A DNA stretch of 64,000 nucleotides. It comes from Agrobacterium tumefaciens. GTDB taxonomy: Bacteria; Pseudomonadota; Alphaproteobacteria; Rhizobiales; Rhizobiaceae. Where the stretch lies: positions 2,042,501 through 2,106,500 of the forward strand of contig NZ_CP072309.1 of NCBI RefSeq assembly GCF_017726655.1, written 5' to 3'. Below the pieces are notes generated by a model. The model was not told where the DNA came from. It searched no databases and was given only the letters and a program-made list of their open reading frames with translations. Positions 45,351 through 53,858 of the stretch are shown piece by piece (position 1 is the first letter of the stretch; every line of letters begins with the position of its first letter). The position numbers and the translations under genes were made by a program.

Positions 45351-46487
45351 ATGAAAAAGTTGGGGGCGATTTTGCTGATGGCTCTTTTGAGCGCATGTGC
45401 AAAGCCATCTGACGGACCGACCGCAGGTAATATCCGGTCTGCGACGTTCCCTCGAACCAACGAGAAAATTCCCGTCATCGAGCTCGCTAATGCATCGGCA
45501 ACCACGGTTTCCGCCGGAAGCACGCTGAACGCCTCCGGACCCGGCCTTACCGCGCTTCGCAACACCGGTTACAACGCCCAGAGATTGCGGCGCGGCGACG
45601 TGATCGACATTACCGTGCTGGATACTGGAGAAGATGGACTTTTCTCCCCGACACAGAGCAAGACGCTTAATCTCGGCCGCTTTACGGTGGATCAGAGCGG
45701 CTCGGTGAATATTCCCTTCGTTGGCAAACAGAGGGTTATTGATTCCACACCCGAAGGGCTGCAATCGCAGGTCGTCGCCGGCCTCAAGGGCTCGGCCGTG
45801 AACCCGCAAGCCGTCGTGACTGTCGTCGATAAGCCGACGAGCGCCGTCATGCTCAGTGGTGCGGTGAAAAATCCCGGAAAAATCGTGCTCACCGCCCGGC
45901 AGGAGCGGGTGCTCGATGCGCTCAATCAAGCTGGCGGCCCGACTGTCGCTGCAGGCGCTGCCACGGTCACTGTCGTTCGTGGCTCGCAAAGGGCCAGCGC
46001 GCCTCTTGACCGCGTCATGCGGGAAGACCGTCAGAATATCCGCCTGTCACCGGATGATCAGATCATGATCGATGGCGACGCGGCGAGCTACACCGCACTC
46101 GGCGCTTTCAAGAGTGCCGGTGAATTCCAGTTCGAGGCCGGAAAGCTGACCCTGGCGCAGGCCGTCGGCCGCGCCGGTGGCTTGCTGGATGACCGCGCAG
46201 ATGCGCGCAATGTCTATGTCTTCCGCAATGAGATTATTCAGGTTCCCGCCGCAAGGGTGCCCGGCGCGAAAGGGCCGGTGGCGACGGCCACGACCATGCG
46301 GCCCGTGATCTATCACGTCAACATGCGCGACGCTTCCAGCATCGCCCTCATGCAGCTCTTCCAGATGCAGAAGGGTGATGTGCTTTATGCAAGCAACGCG
46401 CCGCTGGTGGATTCGGCCAAGCTGCTGACTGTGTTCCAGAAGAGTGTGCCGACGGCCGCGGCGCCGCTTCCCGGCGGCGGCAACTGA
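45351..46487 (+). CDS. Polysaccharide export lipoprotein, Wza/KpsD-like
   Basis: A 378-residue outer-membrane export protein. The lipobox LLSAC (Cys at residue 16) marks a lipoprotein; it is followed by a Poly_export domain (LRRGDVIDITVLDTGEDGLF, then FTVDQSGSVNIPFVG) and SLBB-type repeats (VMLSGAVKNPGKIVLTARQE and FKSAGEFQFEAGKLTLAQAV). Such proteins form the outer-membrane channel for capsule or exopolysaccharide. No partner Wzc or glycosyltransferase is nearby. AAGGGGATGAGGG precedes the ATG. It converges on the T6SS kinase gene with 11 bases between the two stops. Confidence 0.9.
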   Translation: MKKLGAILLMALLSACAKPSDGPTAGNIRSATFPRTNEKIPVIELANASATTVSAGSTLNASGPGLTALRNTGYNAQRLRRGDVIDITVLDTGEDGLFSPTQSKTLNLGRFTVDQSGSVNIPFVGKQRVIDSTPEGLQSQVVAGLKGSAVNPQAVVTVVDKPTSAVMLSGAVKNPGKIVLTARQERVLDALNQAGGPTVAAGAATVTVVRGSQRASAPLDRVMREDRQNIRLSPDDQIMIDGDAASYTALGAFKSAGEFQFEAGKLTLAQAVGRAGGLLDDRADARNVYVFRNEIIQVPAARVPGAKGPVATATTMRPVIYHVNMRDASSIALMQLFQMQKGDVLYASNAPLVDSAKLLTVFQKSVPTAAAPLPGGGN

Positions 46488-46492
46488 CCAAT

Positions 46493-46519
46493 GAAGCGCT
46501 ACAGAAGCTGTAGCGCTTC
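46493..46519. terminator. 12-bp perfect hairpin between convergent genes
   Basis: GAAGCGCTACAG pairs perfectly with CTGTAGCGCTTC around an AAG loop. It lies in the 11-base gap between the convergent genes and includes the last codons and stop of ppkA. There is no U-tract on either side, so it may act as a bidirectional, perhaps factor-assisted, terminator or as a 3'-end protector. Confidence 0.55.
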
Positions 46520-47386
46520 CATTGCCGTTTGTGGACGAAAGGCAGGATCGTCACTGCAACAGGCCTGCGCAAAATCTTCGAGGCCTTGCGGTGATTCTGC
46601 CTTAGCCGTGGCGATTAGCCGCCGGGCGAGCCGTCCCACGGCGTATATGTCCTGATCCGGCTTTGCCGGTGCGCCTTGCATCTGTTCCGGCGGCGCAAAT
46701 TCAGCCGAGGCCGCAAAACGAAGGCCCTGTTCCGCGTGTTTCCCGCCAATTTGAAGGGCGATGCCGAAGTCGCTCAGTCTTGCCGTTTCGAACTTGCCGT
46801 CCGACAGCAGAATATTGGCTGGAGTTACGTCGCAGTGCACATATCCAGATGCATGTACTGCACTCAGCGCTTGCAGCACGCGACGAAGGATCACGATCGC
46901 CTGCGAGGCGGCAATCGGTTGCGCAGATATGATCGATGCCAGTGAGTGCGCAAACCACGGCTGCAACAGGCCAGGCCGACCATCCGGCAACCGCAAAAGC
47001 GCGGACGTCTCCGCAAGGCAGGGATGGCGCAGCGCGAGCCCAATCTCGGCTTCGTCCCGTAAGCGTTGCAGCAGAACGGTGTCGTCCCTGCGGGTGGGCG
47101 GCACGGTTTTCAGCGCGTGCAGCGAGCCGAGATCGCGGTGACGCAATTGCAGCAAAAGTGTCGTCTCACTCTGGTAAGCGGTGAAATTCACTGCAAAGCT
47201 GTCCGCAATCCAATCCGGGTTTTCGCCAGAAATATCTGGCAATTTTCGATCCAGCGCATTTCGGATCTGGTTGATCAGGTCCTGCTGCTCCTGGTAGCTT
47301 CTTTCCCGCGTGCCCTCATGGCGGATGCTTCGCCAAAGGTCGGAAAAGCGGGCAGCTACCTCCGGATAAGCAAGTTCATTGTTCAC
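46499..47386 (-). CDS. ppkA: T6SS serine/threonine kinase PpkA (ImpN)
   Basis: A 295-residue kinase. It has the VAIK-type Lys in LHALKTVP (~93), the catalytic loop VHCDVTPANILL (Asp ~186; HCD instead of HRD), LSDFGIAL (DFG ~206-208) and APPEQM. The Gly-rich loop is not recognisable and there is no membrane segment or periplasmic domain, unlike longer PpkA proteins. In Agrobacterium, PpkA phosphorylates TssL to license assembly. I prefer the GTG at 47386 (GGA seven bases upstream), which overlaps the tagF-pppA stop by 11 bases; a TTG at 47398 is the longer option. Confidence 0.85.
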   Translation of the reverse strand: MNNELAYPEVAARFSDLWRSIRHEGTRERSYQEQQDLINQIRNALDRKLPDISGENPDWIADSFAVNFTAYQSETTLLLQLRHRDLGSLHALKTVPPTRRDDTVLLQRLRDEAEIGLALRHPCLAETSALLRLPDGRPGLLQPWFAHSLASIISAQPIAASQAIVILRRVLQALSAVHASGYVHCDVTPANILLSDGKFETARLSDFGIALQIGGKHAEQGLRFAASAEFAPPEQMQGAPAKPDQDIYAVGRLARRLIATAKAESPQGLEDFAQACCSDDPAFRPQTAMEALQLL

Positions 47387-48788
47387 GCCGGTTTCCAATC
47401 ACAATTGCGCTTATATTCTCGCGGGCGTTTTCGATCAGCGCTTCCTGGACCAGGGCATTGGCGCAATCCTTGATCGGGGTGTTGAAGACGATCTCGGCAA
47501 TTGCGCGTTCCCGGAGGATCTGCACCAGCGGGTAACTGCACAGCAGGACCCTGTCCTGCAAGCCCCACTCTTCGAACACGATGTCCGGTCGGAACTGCTG
47601 GGACAGCCCGACACATTGCGAGAGTTGCTTTTTCATGCCGACAACGACGTGATCGCGCGAAAGCTGGTGCATTGTGCCGTTTTTCAGGAGATAGGCGCGC
47701 GCATCACCAGACCACAAGACGCTCAGTCTGCGCGAGATGATCGAGGCTATGACGACGCTGGCCATCGGCCTGACATCGGGACCGGTCGTCTGGCGGGAAA
47801 GGAGCAGGCTGTTGATGGTGCCGAGTTTTCCCCTGATCTGTTGCGCCATCATCTCCGGTGTTTCGGCATCTGGCGTTTCCGCAAGAATACTCGTGGCGAG
47901 ACGGGCGGCCTCTGCGGCGCTGTGTGAATCACCTTGTCCATCCGCTATGGCGAAGAGGGAAGGTGTCTGGGAAACGAATAGAGCGTCTGCATTCAGCGAT
48001 AGCCGCGTGCCCGCGTGTGTGGCATAGCTGTAGGTCACAGATGACGGCTGTTCCGCTGCCGGCGGAGGCGCTGGCACCACGGGCGGCATTTGCTGCTTTG
48101 TTTTCGCTTGCGCCGGCGCTGGCGCTGGCGCTGGCGCTGAATGGTCCTCATCGCCCTTTCCCGGCATGTCGCTAAAGAGACGCAGGAAATCGGAGGCTTT
48201 GGGTTTGCCGTCAAATTTGAGGCCGCGGGCACGACGGCTGACGGGATCGATGTACCACCAGAGGCTCGTCGGTATACGCCCGCGCACCATTTCCGGCACA
48301 TCCTCCTCTTCCCGCGGCTTTGGCAGACGTAGTTTTTTGATCGATGTAATAAACCGGGAGATGTCGAAATCGCCGGTCATCGATGTCTCGGCCAGCGCCT
48401 CTGCGGCCATGAACCATGTGTCGTCGAGATAGAGGCTTCGTGGATGTTCGCGGAAGCCATTGAGTTGGGCGATGATGGCAAGTGGATATTTGCGTCCCAC
48501 CCGGTCCGCACTCGGAACCAATACACCGACATAGGCGCAGTTTCCCCATATGCCGTGCTCAACGATGAAGCGTATGGGTGGCGACGAAGCAAATATTGTG
48601 GGCCATCGGCCCGTAAACAGATCCGCACAGGCGTGCATGCCGGATCGCATCCAGCCGTCAAAGGTACCGATCAATTCCCGCTCGAGCCCATCGGAGATGA
48701 AATCGCCATGGCTTGGGACCTTACCGAAGAAACCGATGCGATCGCTTTCCGTCGCTGTTTGCGTGGACCTTGATGCCTGATCGGCCAT
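47376..48788 (-). CDS. tagF-pppA: TagF-PppA fusion, T6SS post-translational repressor (ImpM)
   Basis: A 470-residue two-domain protein. Residues ~17-200 are TagF (GFFGKVPSHGDFISDGLERE, WGNCAYVGVLVPSADRVGRK). A Pro/Ala linker (~216-248) with a repeated APAP stretch leads to a PP2C-like domain (~255-465: ADGQGD 282-287, SGDAR 360-364). In PP2Cs the CSDG motif supplies a metal-binding Asp; here it is CSYP (417-420), and the final DN is EN (457-458), so catalysis is doubtful. In Agrobacterium the TagF part represses secretion through Fha. Its ATG has no ribosome site of its own; see the leader ORF. Confidence 0.9.
   Translation of the reverse strand: MADQASRSTQTATESDRIGFFGKVPSHGDFISDGLERELIGTFDGWMRSGMHACADLFTGRWPTIFASSPPIRFIVEHGIWGNCAYVGVLVPSADRVGRKYPLAIIAQLNGFREHPRSLYLDDTWFMAAEALAETSMTGDFDISRFITSIKKLRLPKPREEEDVPEMVRGRIPTSLWWYIDPVSRRARGLKFDGKPKASDFLRLFSDMPGKGDEDHSAPAPAPAPAQAKTKQQMPPVVPAPPPAAEQPSSVTYSYATHAGTRLSLNADALFVSQTPSLFAIADGQGDSHSAAEAARLATSILAETPDAETPEMMAQQIRGKLGTINSLLLSRQTTGPDVRPMASVVIASIISRRLSVLWSGDARAYLLKNGTMHQLSRDHVVVGMKKQLSQCVGLSQQFRPDIVFEEWGLQDRVLLCSYPLVQILRERAIAEIVFNTPIKDCANALVQEALIENARENISAIVIGNRREQ
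48115..48138. repeat. (GGCGCT)x4 in-frame hexamer repeat
   Basis: Four perfect tandem copies of GGCGCT encode the Ala-Pro repeats of the linker between the TagF and PppA domains. Copy-number change would alter linker length but never the frame. Confidence 0.8.
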
Positions 48789-48829
48789 CAGTTGCGATGA
48801 CCCGCTGTCGTTCTCGAGCCTGCCTTCAT
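48788..48829 (-). CDS. 13-residue leader ORF coupled to tagF-pppA
   Basis: The frame MKAGSRTTAGHRN starts at the ATG 48829 behind a perfect AAGGAGG (48844-48838) with 8-base spacing. Its TGA shares one base with the tagF-pppA ATG (TGATG). The downstream ATG has no good site, so ribosomes probably reach it by reinitiation after this mini-ORF. There is no run of one amino acid that would suggest attenuation. Confidence 0.5.
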   Translation of the reverse strand: MKAGSRTTAGHRN

Positions 48830-48870
48830 TCTAATCCCCTCCTTTGAAACATCAGCATTGCGTTCCGTCA

Positions 48871-51800
48871 CTAGAACTGCGCGGGGCAGGCGAAGCTGGC
48901 AATTGCATCCAGCCTGAACGGATTGAGAACCGAGCCGAACTGAATATCGAATTCGGCAGCCTGTCCGCCATTCTCAAACCGCACCCGCAGCAGGTCACCC
49001 GACTGGTTCTCGATATCGGCACCGTCAAACAGCCGGAAGGGCGACCAGTCGCCATTTTCGGTTTTGGCCTGCTGCCAGCCGCCGGGCTGGAAGGCGATGC
49101 GCGACAGGCTTGCCGTGTTTTCGCGCGAGGGCCAGGTGATCGATTTCGCCTGGATCGGACCATGATAATAAACGACCCGCTCGCCCTCGATCTCCAGCAT
49201 CACCGCGCTGGAGGCATTGGTGAGGGAGACGGGTTTGACATTGATCGAAACCGCCGGCGTCTCGCTACCATTCGGGAAGAAGGCGCGCGAAATCTTGTCG
49301 GCATTTTCGAACTGGGCGACGGCGCTGCTGGGAAGGCCGGCCGCGCCGAAGGTACCTTTCCAGCTCCATGGGGTCGTCGTCTTGTCAACAAACGGTTCCA
49401 TGCGCTGTTTGAAGAAACTCTGGAAAACCCCCGCCGGCCCGAAGAGACGCGTGAAATCTGCAATGGCGACATCGCGGGTGGAGGTCCGGTCGAAGGGATA
49501 ACGACCGGTGACGATCGAAGAGCACAGGGAGGCTGAATCGGATGTCCAGAGTTCGGCGATGCGGCTGCGAGCGGACTTGACCGCGAGCGAGCCGACATCC
49601 GCCGCCACGCCTGCCACCCAGACGTCGAGCGGTGCCGGCAATTCCCGGGCCTGTTGCAGCAGGTCCTGATTGGCCTTGGTGAGCTGGCTGTCCACGTCGA
49701 ACACCTTGGCGACTTCATCGGAGGTTGTTGCCGAGCGGGCAAGCTGTTCGTTCAGCAGCTTGAAATGCGCTAGCAACTGTTCCGACGGCGAACCACCGGT
49801 CTTGTCGCCATTGCCCTGCTCGCCCGTTGTGGCTGCGCCTTTTGTCGCCAGCATGTCGCGCAGTCTCGCATAGGGATCGGACGCATTCACCGACGCCGCC
49901 AGAACGGCTGTGGTTGCGTCGTCATCCGCAGCGGAGGCGAGGGTGGCGGGGTTTGCTCCGGGGTGCAGATCGGTCGCCTCCGCGATCGATCTGGCGGCCT
50001 CCATCACAATATTGCGCTCATTGGCAAGCGCGCGGGTGGTTTCCACTGCGTCGCCGAGGGTCTGGGACGGTTTGACCCGAAGGTCGGCCAGCGTATCGGC
50101 CCATTTCTTCTCAAAACGGTCGAAATAGATTTGTAGCGCGGCCTGCGCCACCTGCTCCACAGTCGCGCCCTTGATGGCATCATCGGAACCGCGCACCCAG
50201 CCTTCGGAAAGTGCGATGCGGGCGGCATGAGCGACTTGCGGAATGACGACACGGTGATATCCATCCGCAGTGAAGAGGCCCTCTATGCCCTCCGCCATAG
50301 GCGCTTTGCTGCGACGCTCGAAAGCACGCTCCCCAAGAGGACCGAAAGCCGTTGCGGGTGTCCATTCCATCAATTCGCGCACCTGCGGAAGACCGGCGAG
50401 AATATCGTAGGCGCGTGTGCCAATCGCTTGATCGCGGATTGTTTCGCGGGCGGTAGCGATGAGCCGCGCATCGAGCTCGATCGGGGCAAGCACGCCGTCG
50501 GCCAGCGCCTTTGCGTGCTGGTCCAGCGCTTCTCGCACCGCAGCCCTTCCATCACCAGGGTAAAGCGATGCGAACATCTGATGTGTCTGCACGGTTAGGA
50601 AATCGCGGTCCAGTGCACCCATCCCGCCCAGCATTCCATAGAGTTTCAGCGAATTGAACGTTTGGGTGACATCCTTTTCGTCCTTAAGCTGTTTTTGCAG
50701 CTGCACGATCATCCGCGGCAGCAGCAGGGCGTTGAGCGCGCGCTGATAAGCGTCACGCTGGCGCCCGGCAATCTTGTCTTCCTGATCGAGACCGAAGCTG
50801 ACATTCCAAATGCGGTCGTGGGCAAAGCCGGAATTGGCATCGCGCAGATTGTCGAGCGCGGGAAGGATGCGCAGGAAATCGGCATCTGCGACGTCTCGTA
50901 CGGGAATTCCCTGAACGAGTTGCTCATAAGCGCCAAGTTTGCGATCCGCTTCGGCGAGCGCCTGTGTATTGGCGAAATAGGTGAAAATCCAGCCAGTAAA
51001 GACAATGGCAACCGCCGCGGCGGACGCGCCATAGGCAATGCGCCGCACCAGCAATTGCCGCCCGGAGAGGCGTTTGTCGCGCATCACCAGTGCGGCTTCC
51101 GGGAAGATGACCTCCTTAAACAGCCGCGAGAGAAAGTAGCTCCGGCGGGTTCTGGGGGCTGCGGGAGATCTTTCCGTTTCCGGCTGCGTTCCCGAGGCGA
51201 AATAAACGCCACGCAGAAGCGGGGGCTCAATAAGAGGCGAACTTGCGCAAAGCTCGGCAAGCGCTTCATGCAGGCGGTCTTTCAGCCGCGCCAGCTCGGC
51301 CGGAAAGCGGAAGATACGTCCGCGTATCTCCGCATTCTGTTCCTGCTGCAGGCGTTCGATCAGCATGGCATCTACCCGCTGCTGCAGCAGCTCGAATTCT
51401 TCCGTCAGGCGCTGCGGCAGGTTCTCGGCGGAGTAGCTCTCATCCAGCTTAAAGGTTGTGCCCCAAACCTGCTGACGATCGGTCTTGTTGAAACCGTCGA
51501 AAAACTCCACGAAACCATGCAGCAGGTCGGCCTTCGTCAGAACGATATAGACCGGGACCCGAGCGCGCAGATATTCGTCGAGTTCCGAAAGCCGCTGACG
51601 GATGGAGCGCAGTTCCTGCCGCTGTTCTTCGGGATCACGGTTGAGCAGATCGGGGATGGAGAGGGTAACCAATGCGCCGTTGATCGGCTGCGAACGGCGA
51701 TATCGCCTCAGGAGGCTGAGAAAACCTTCCCAGCCGGCCTTCGACGATCCGTCGAGATCGTCCTGCGTGGTATAGCGGCCGGCGGTATCTATCAGGATCG

Positions 51801-52350
51801 CCTCGTCGGCGAACCACCAGTTGCAGTTGCGCGTCCCGCCAATGCCCTTCACCGCATTTTCGCCGAGCGCATCGCCAAGCGGAAATTGCAGGCCGGAATT
51901 GGTGAGTGCCGTCGTCTTGCCGGAACCAGGGGCGCCGAAGATCACATACCAGGGCAGGTCGTAAATATAACCGAAGCGTTTTTTCGTGACGCGTCGCAAG
52001 AGAGCGAGCGCTTCCTTCAGGCGTGTCTGGATTTCGCCGATTTCCGCCTGCCGATTGGCCAGCGCCTCGCGCTCGATACTGTCGACGAGTTCCTTGTCCT
52101 GCTTGCGTCCGCGGTAGATCGTGACGACGATGTAGACCAGCCAGATGGCGATGATGATGCCGATGGCGATGAGCCGGGCCTGCACCGTGCCAAGCGGTTT
52201 GAAATCGCCGAGCGCAATCAGATAGCCGTAGAACCAGATGACGACGCAGAGCGCGATCACCCATAAAAGTGACAGAAAACGTCGTCCGACGAGGGCCGCA
52301 TAGCTCTCGACATAGGAGCGGATCGTATAAAAATAGCTCAATGGATTCAT
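48871..52350 (-). CDS. tssM: T6SS inner-membrane protein TssM (ImpL/IcmF)
   Basis: A 1159-residue membrane-complex protein. Two helices near the N-terminus (~27-47, ~59-79) and a third near residue 465 (AAAVAIVFTGWIFTYFANT) frame a cytoplasmic NTPase domain with Walker A GAPGSGKT (139-146) and Walker B-like ILIDTAG (185-191). The rest is the large periplasmic region that meets the TssJ/OM side. An intact Walker A is not universal in TssM; the Agrobacterium protein has one. The start overlaps the tssL stop in an ATGA; 82 bases separate its stop from tagF-pppA. Confidence 0.95.
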   Translation of the reverse strand: MNPLSYFYTIRSYVESYAALVGRRFLSLLWVIALCVVIWFYGYLIALGDFKPLGTVQARLIAIGIIIAIWLVYIVVTIYRGRKQDKELVDSIEREALANRQAEIGEIQTRLKEALALLRRVTKKRFGYIYDLPWYVIFGAPGSGKTTALTNSGLQFPLGDALGENAVKGIGGTRNCNWWFADEAILIDTAGRYTTQDDLDGSSKAGWEGFLSLLRRYRRSQPINGALVTLSIPDLLNRDPEEQRQELRSIRQRLSELDEYLRARVPVYIVLTKADLLHGFVEFFDGFNKTDRQQVWGTTFKLDESYSAENLPQRLTEEFELLQQRVDAMLIERLQQEQNAEIRGRIFRFPAELARLKDRLHEALAELCASSPLIEPPLLRGVYFASGTQPETERSPAAPRTRRSYFLSRLFKEVIFPEAALVMRDKRLSGRQLLVRRIAYGASAAAVAIVFTGWIFTYFANTQALAEADRKLGAYEQLVQGIPVRDVADADFLRILPALDNLRDANSGFAHDRIWNVSFGLDQEDKIAGRQRDAYQRALNALLLPRMIVQLQKQLKDEKDVTQTFNSLKLYGMLGGMGALDRDFLTVQTHQMFASLYPGDGRAAVREALDQHAKALADGVLAPIELDARLIATARETIRDQAIGTRAYDILAGLPQVRELMEWTPATAFGPLGERAFERRSKAPMAEGIEGLFTADGYHRVVIPQVAHAARIALSEGWVRGSDDAIKGATVEQVAQAALQIYFDRFEKKWADTLADLRVKPSQTLGDAVETTRALANERNIVMEAARSIAEATDLHPGANPATLASAADDDATTAVLAASVNASDPYARLRDMLATKGAATTGEQGNGDKTGGSPSEQLLAHFKLLNEQLARSATTSDEVAKVFDVDSQLTKANQDLLQQARELPAPLDVWVAGVAADVGSLAVKSARSRIAELWTSDSASLCSSIVTGRYPFDRTSTRDVAIADFTRLFGPAGVFQSFFKQRMEPFVDKTTTPWSWKGTFGAAGLPSSAVAQFENADKISRAFFPNGSETPAVSINVKPVSLTNASSAVMLEIEGERVVYYHGPIQAKSITWPSRENTASLSRIAFQPGGWQQAKTENGDWSPFRLFDGADIENQSGDLLRVRFENGGQAAEFDIQFGSVLNPFRLDAIASFACPAQF

Positions 52351-53858
52351 GGCTGGGTTTCTCCCGGCTGCTGTCCCGGACTGTTCTGTATGGGCGGCGA
52401 GAGAATGCCGGCATCGCTCAGTTTTTCATCGGGATTGGTCAGGACCATGATTTCTGTTCTGCGGTTTATCTGGCGGCCTTCTTCCGTCTTATTGTCGGCG
52501 ATGGGGTCGCTGTCGGCCCGGCCTTCGGTCAGAATCGCGTCAGGGCCGGTGAATTGGGAAAGAATGTCTCCGACCGCCTTGGCGCGCGCCTCGGAGAGGT
52601 GCCAGTTCGATGGAAACTCCACCGTCTTGATCGGCACGGTGTCGGTATAACCGATGACGACCGCACGGAATTTTTCAGCCGCAAGCGCGCCGCCGATACG
52701 CTGGATGAGATCGCGGAACTGCGGGCTGACATCGGCGCTGCCTGTCGTGAACAGGCCCGAATTGTTGATGCGAACCCGCAGCCGCCCGTTCACATCCGCA
52801 AGGGTCACGAGCTTCCTGTCGACTTCGGGCTGCAGGAAGGCCATCAGCTTTTGAAGCCGGGAGGGTTGTCTCGGCTCCACGATTTTGGGTGGATCAACGA
52901 CGCGGGGAGTTTCCACTTTAGTTGGCGGCGGCGGTGGTGCAGGAGGGCTTGCGATCAACACGCTCGGTGTTTCGTTCGGCGGCAGATGAGCAAGTCTTTC
53001 GAAAGTGACATCGGATGCGCTGTTGAGCGACAGCGTGAAGAAGAGATAACCAAGCGCGAAGGCGAGCGCCATCAGCGACAGCAGGGTCCAGAGCGCAGCC
53101 ATCGCGCGCAATGGCGTATGCCGGGCATCGACACCTTTCCAATGGGGAGAAAGCTCCCGTTCGAAGACGCCATATTGGCCGATCAGCGTTTTGTAGAGGC
53201 TGTCGCGGATGCGTGAAAGCTCGAGCGCTCCTTTCGGTGAAACGCGGGTTCGTCCTTCGAAAGCCAGCGACAGGCACAGATAGATCAGCAGCAGCAAATC
53301 CTTGTTGGCGCCGGGCGACTGGTGGAAATGGTCGAGAATGTCGAAAACCCGGTCGCCGCCAGTGACATCATTGTGGAACGTGGAAACGAGGCCGGAGCGC
53401 GCCCAGCCTGCCCGAACGCCCCAGGGCTTGCTGAGAACGACGTCATCGACCGTAGCACAGACGACATAATGCGCAGCCCTTGCCCGCTCGGGGCTGATGC
53501 GGGCGGAGGCGAGGTCGCGTTCATAGCGGGTGATTGCATCAACGCAGGCGCGGCGAAGCTGGTCGGGGTCCGGCTCGGCATCGCTGAAGCGCAGCAGATG
53601 TGCGAGGTTGAGAAGGGGAGCTGCCGATTGCACAAGTGTCGGAACCTCCTCGCCGCCGAAGTGGAAACCGGTCAGCAGCTGTTCGACCGGCATGTCAGTC
53701 GCCTTTGCCCTGCTGGGGCTTGGCGGCCCGTCGGTCTCGACGATGTCCTCGAGGATTGCCGCCATGTTGCGGGCGTTCTGGTTGCGCCGGCGACTTTCCT
53801 CGGTGATCTCGACCACCGTCGGCAAATCCTGCCAGGAAGAGGGGTTTTCCGTGCTCAT
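52347..53858 (-). CDS. tssL: T6SS protein TssL with OmpA/peptidoglycan-binding domain (ImpK)
   Basis: A 503-residue protein: a cytoplasmic DUF2077 domain, one membrane helix (TLLSLMALAFALGYLFFTLS) near residue 255, then a Pro-rich spacer and a C-terminal OmpA-like domain (VIGYTDTVPIKTVEFPSNWH, NRRTEIMV). It anchors TssM to the cell wall. The ATG at 53858 overlaps the tssK stop (ATGA); with this start residue 14 is Thr (LPTVVEI), the site known to be phosphorylated by PpkA in A. tumefaciens. The five-codon extension to 53873 would break that numbering and was rejected. Confidence 0.95.
   Translation of the reverse strand: MSTENPSSWQDLPTVVEITEESRRRNQNARNMAAILEDIVETDGPPSPSRAKATDMPVEQLLTGFHFGGEEVPTLVQSAAPLLNLAHLLRFSDAEPDPDQLRRACVDAITRYERDLASARISPERARAAHYVVCATVDDVVLSKPWGVRAGWARSGLVSTFHNDVTGGDRVFDILDHFHQSPGANKDLLLLIYLCLSLAFEGRTRVSPKGALELSRIRDSLYKTLIGQYGVFERELSPHWKGVDARHTPLRAMAALWTLLSLMALAFALGYLFFTLSLNSASDVTFERLAHLPPNETPSVLIASPPAPPPPPTKVETPRVVDPPKIVEPRQPSRLQKLMAFLQPEVDRKLVTLADVNGRLRVRINNSGLFTTGSADVSPQFRDLIQRIGGALAAEKFRAVVIGYTDTVPIKTVEFPSNWHLSEARAKAVGDILSQFTGPDAILTEGRADSDPIADNKTEEGRQINRRTEIMVLTNPDEKLSDAGILSPPIQNSPGQQPGETQP

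Noticed and set aside
50662..52266. Long plus-strand frame (534 codons) opposite tssM
   Set aside because: It is the mirror of the TssM coding frame; TssM motifs, coupling and operon position are decisive, and the antisense product matches no family.
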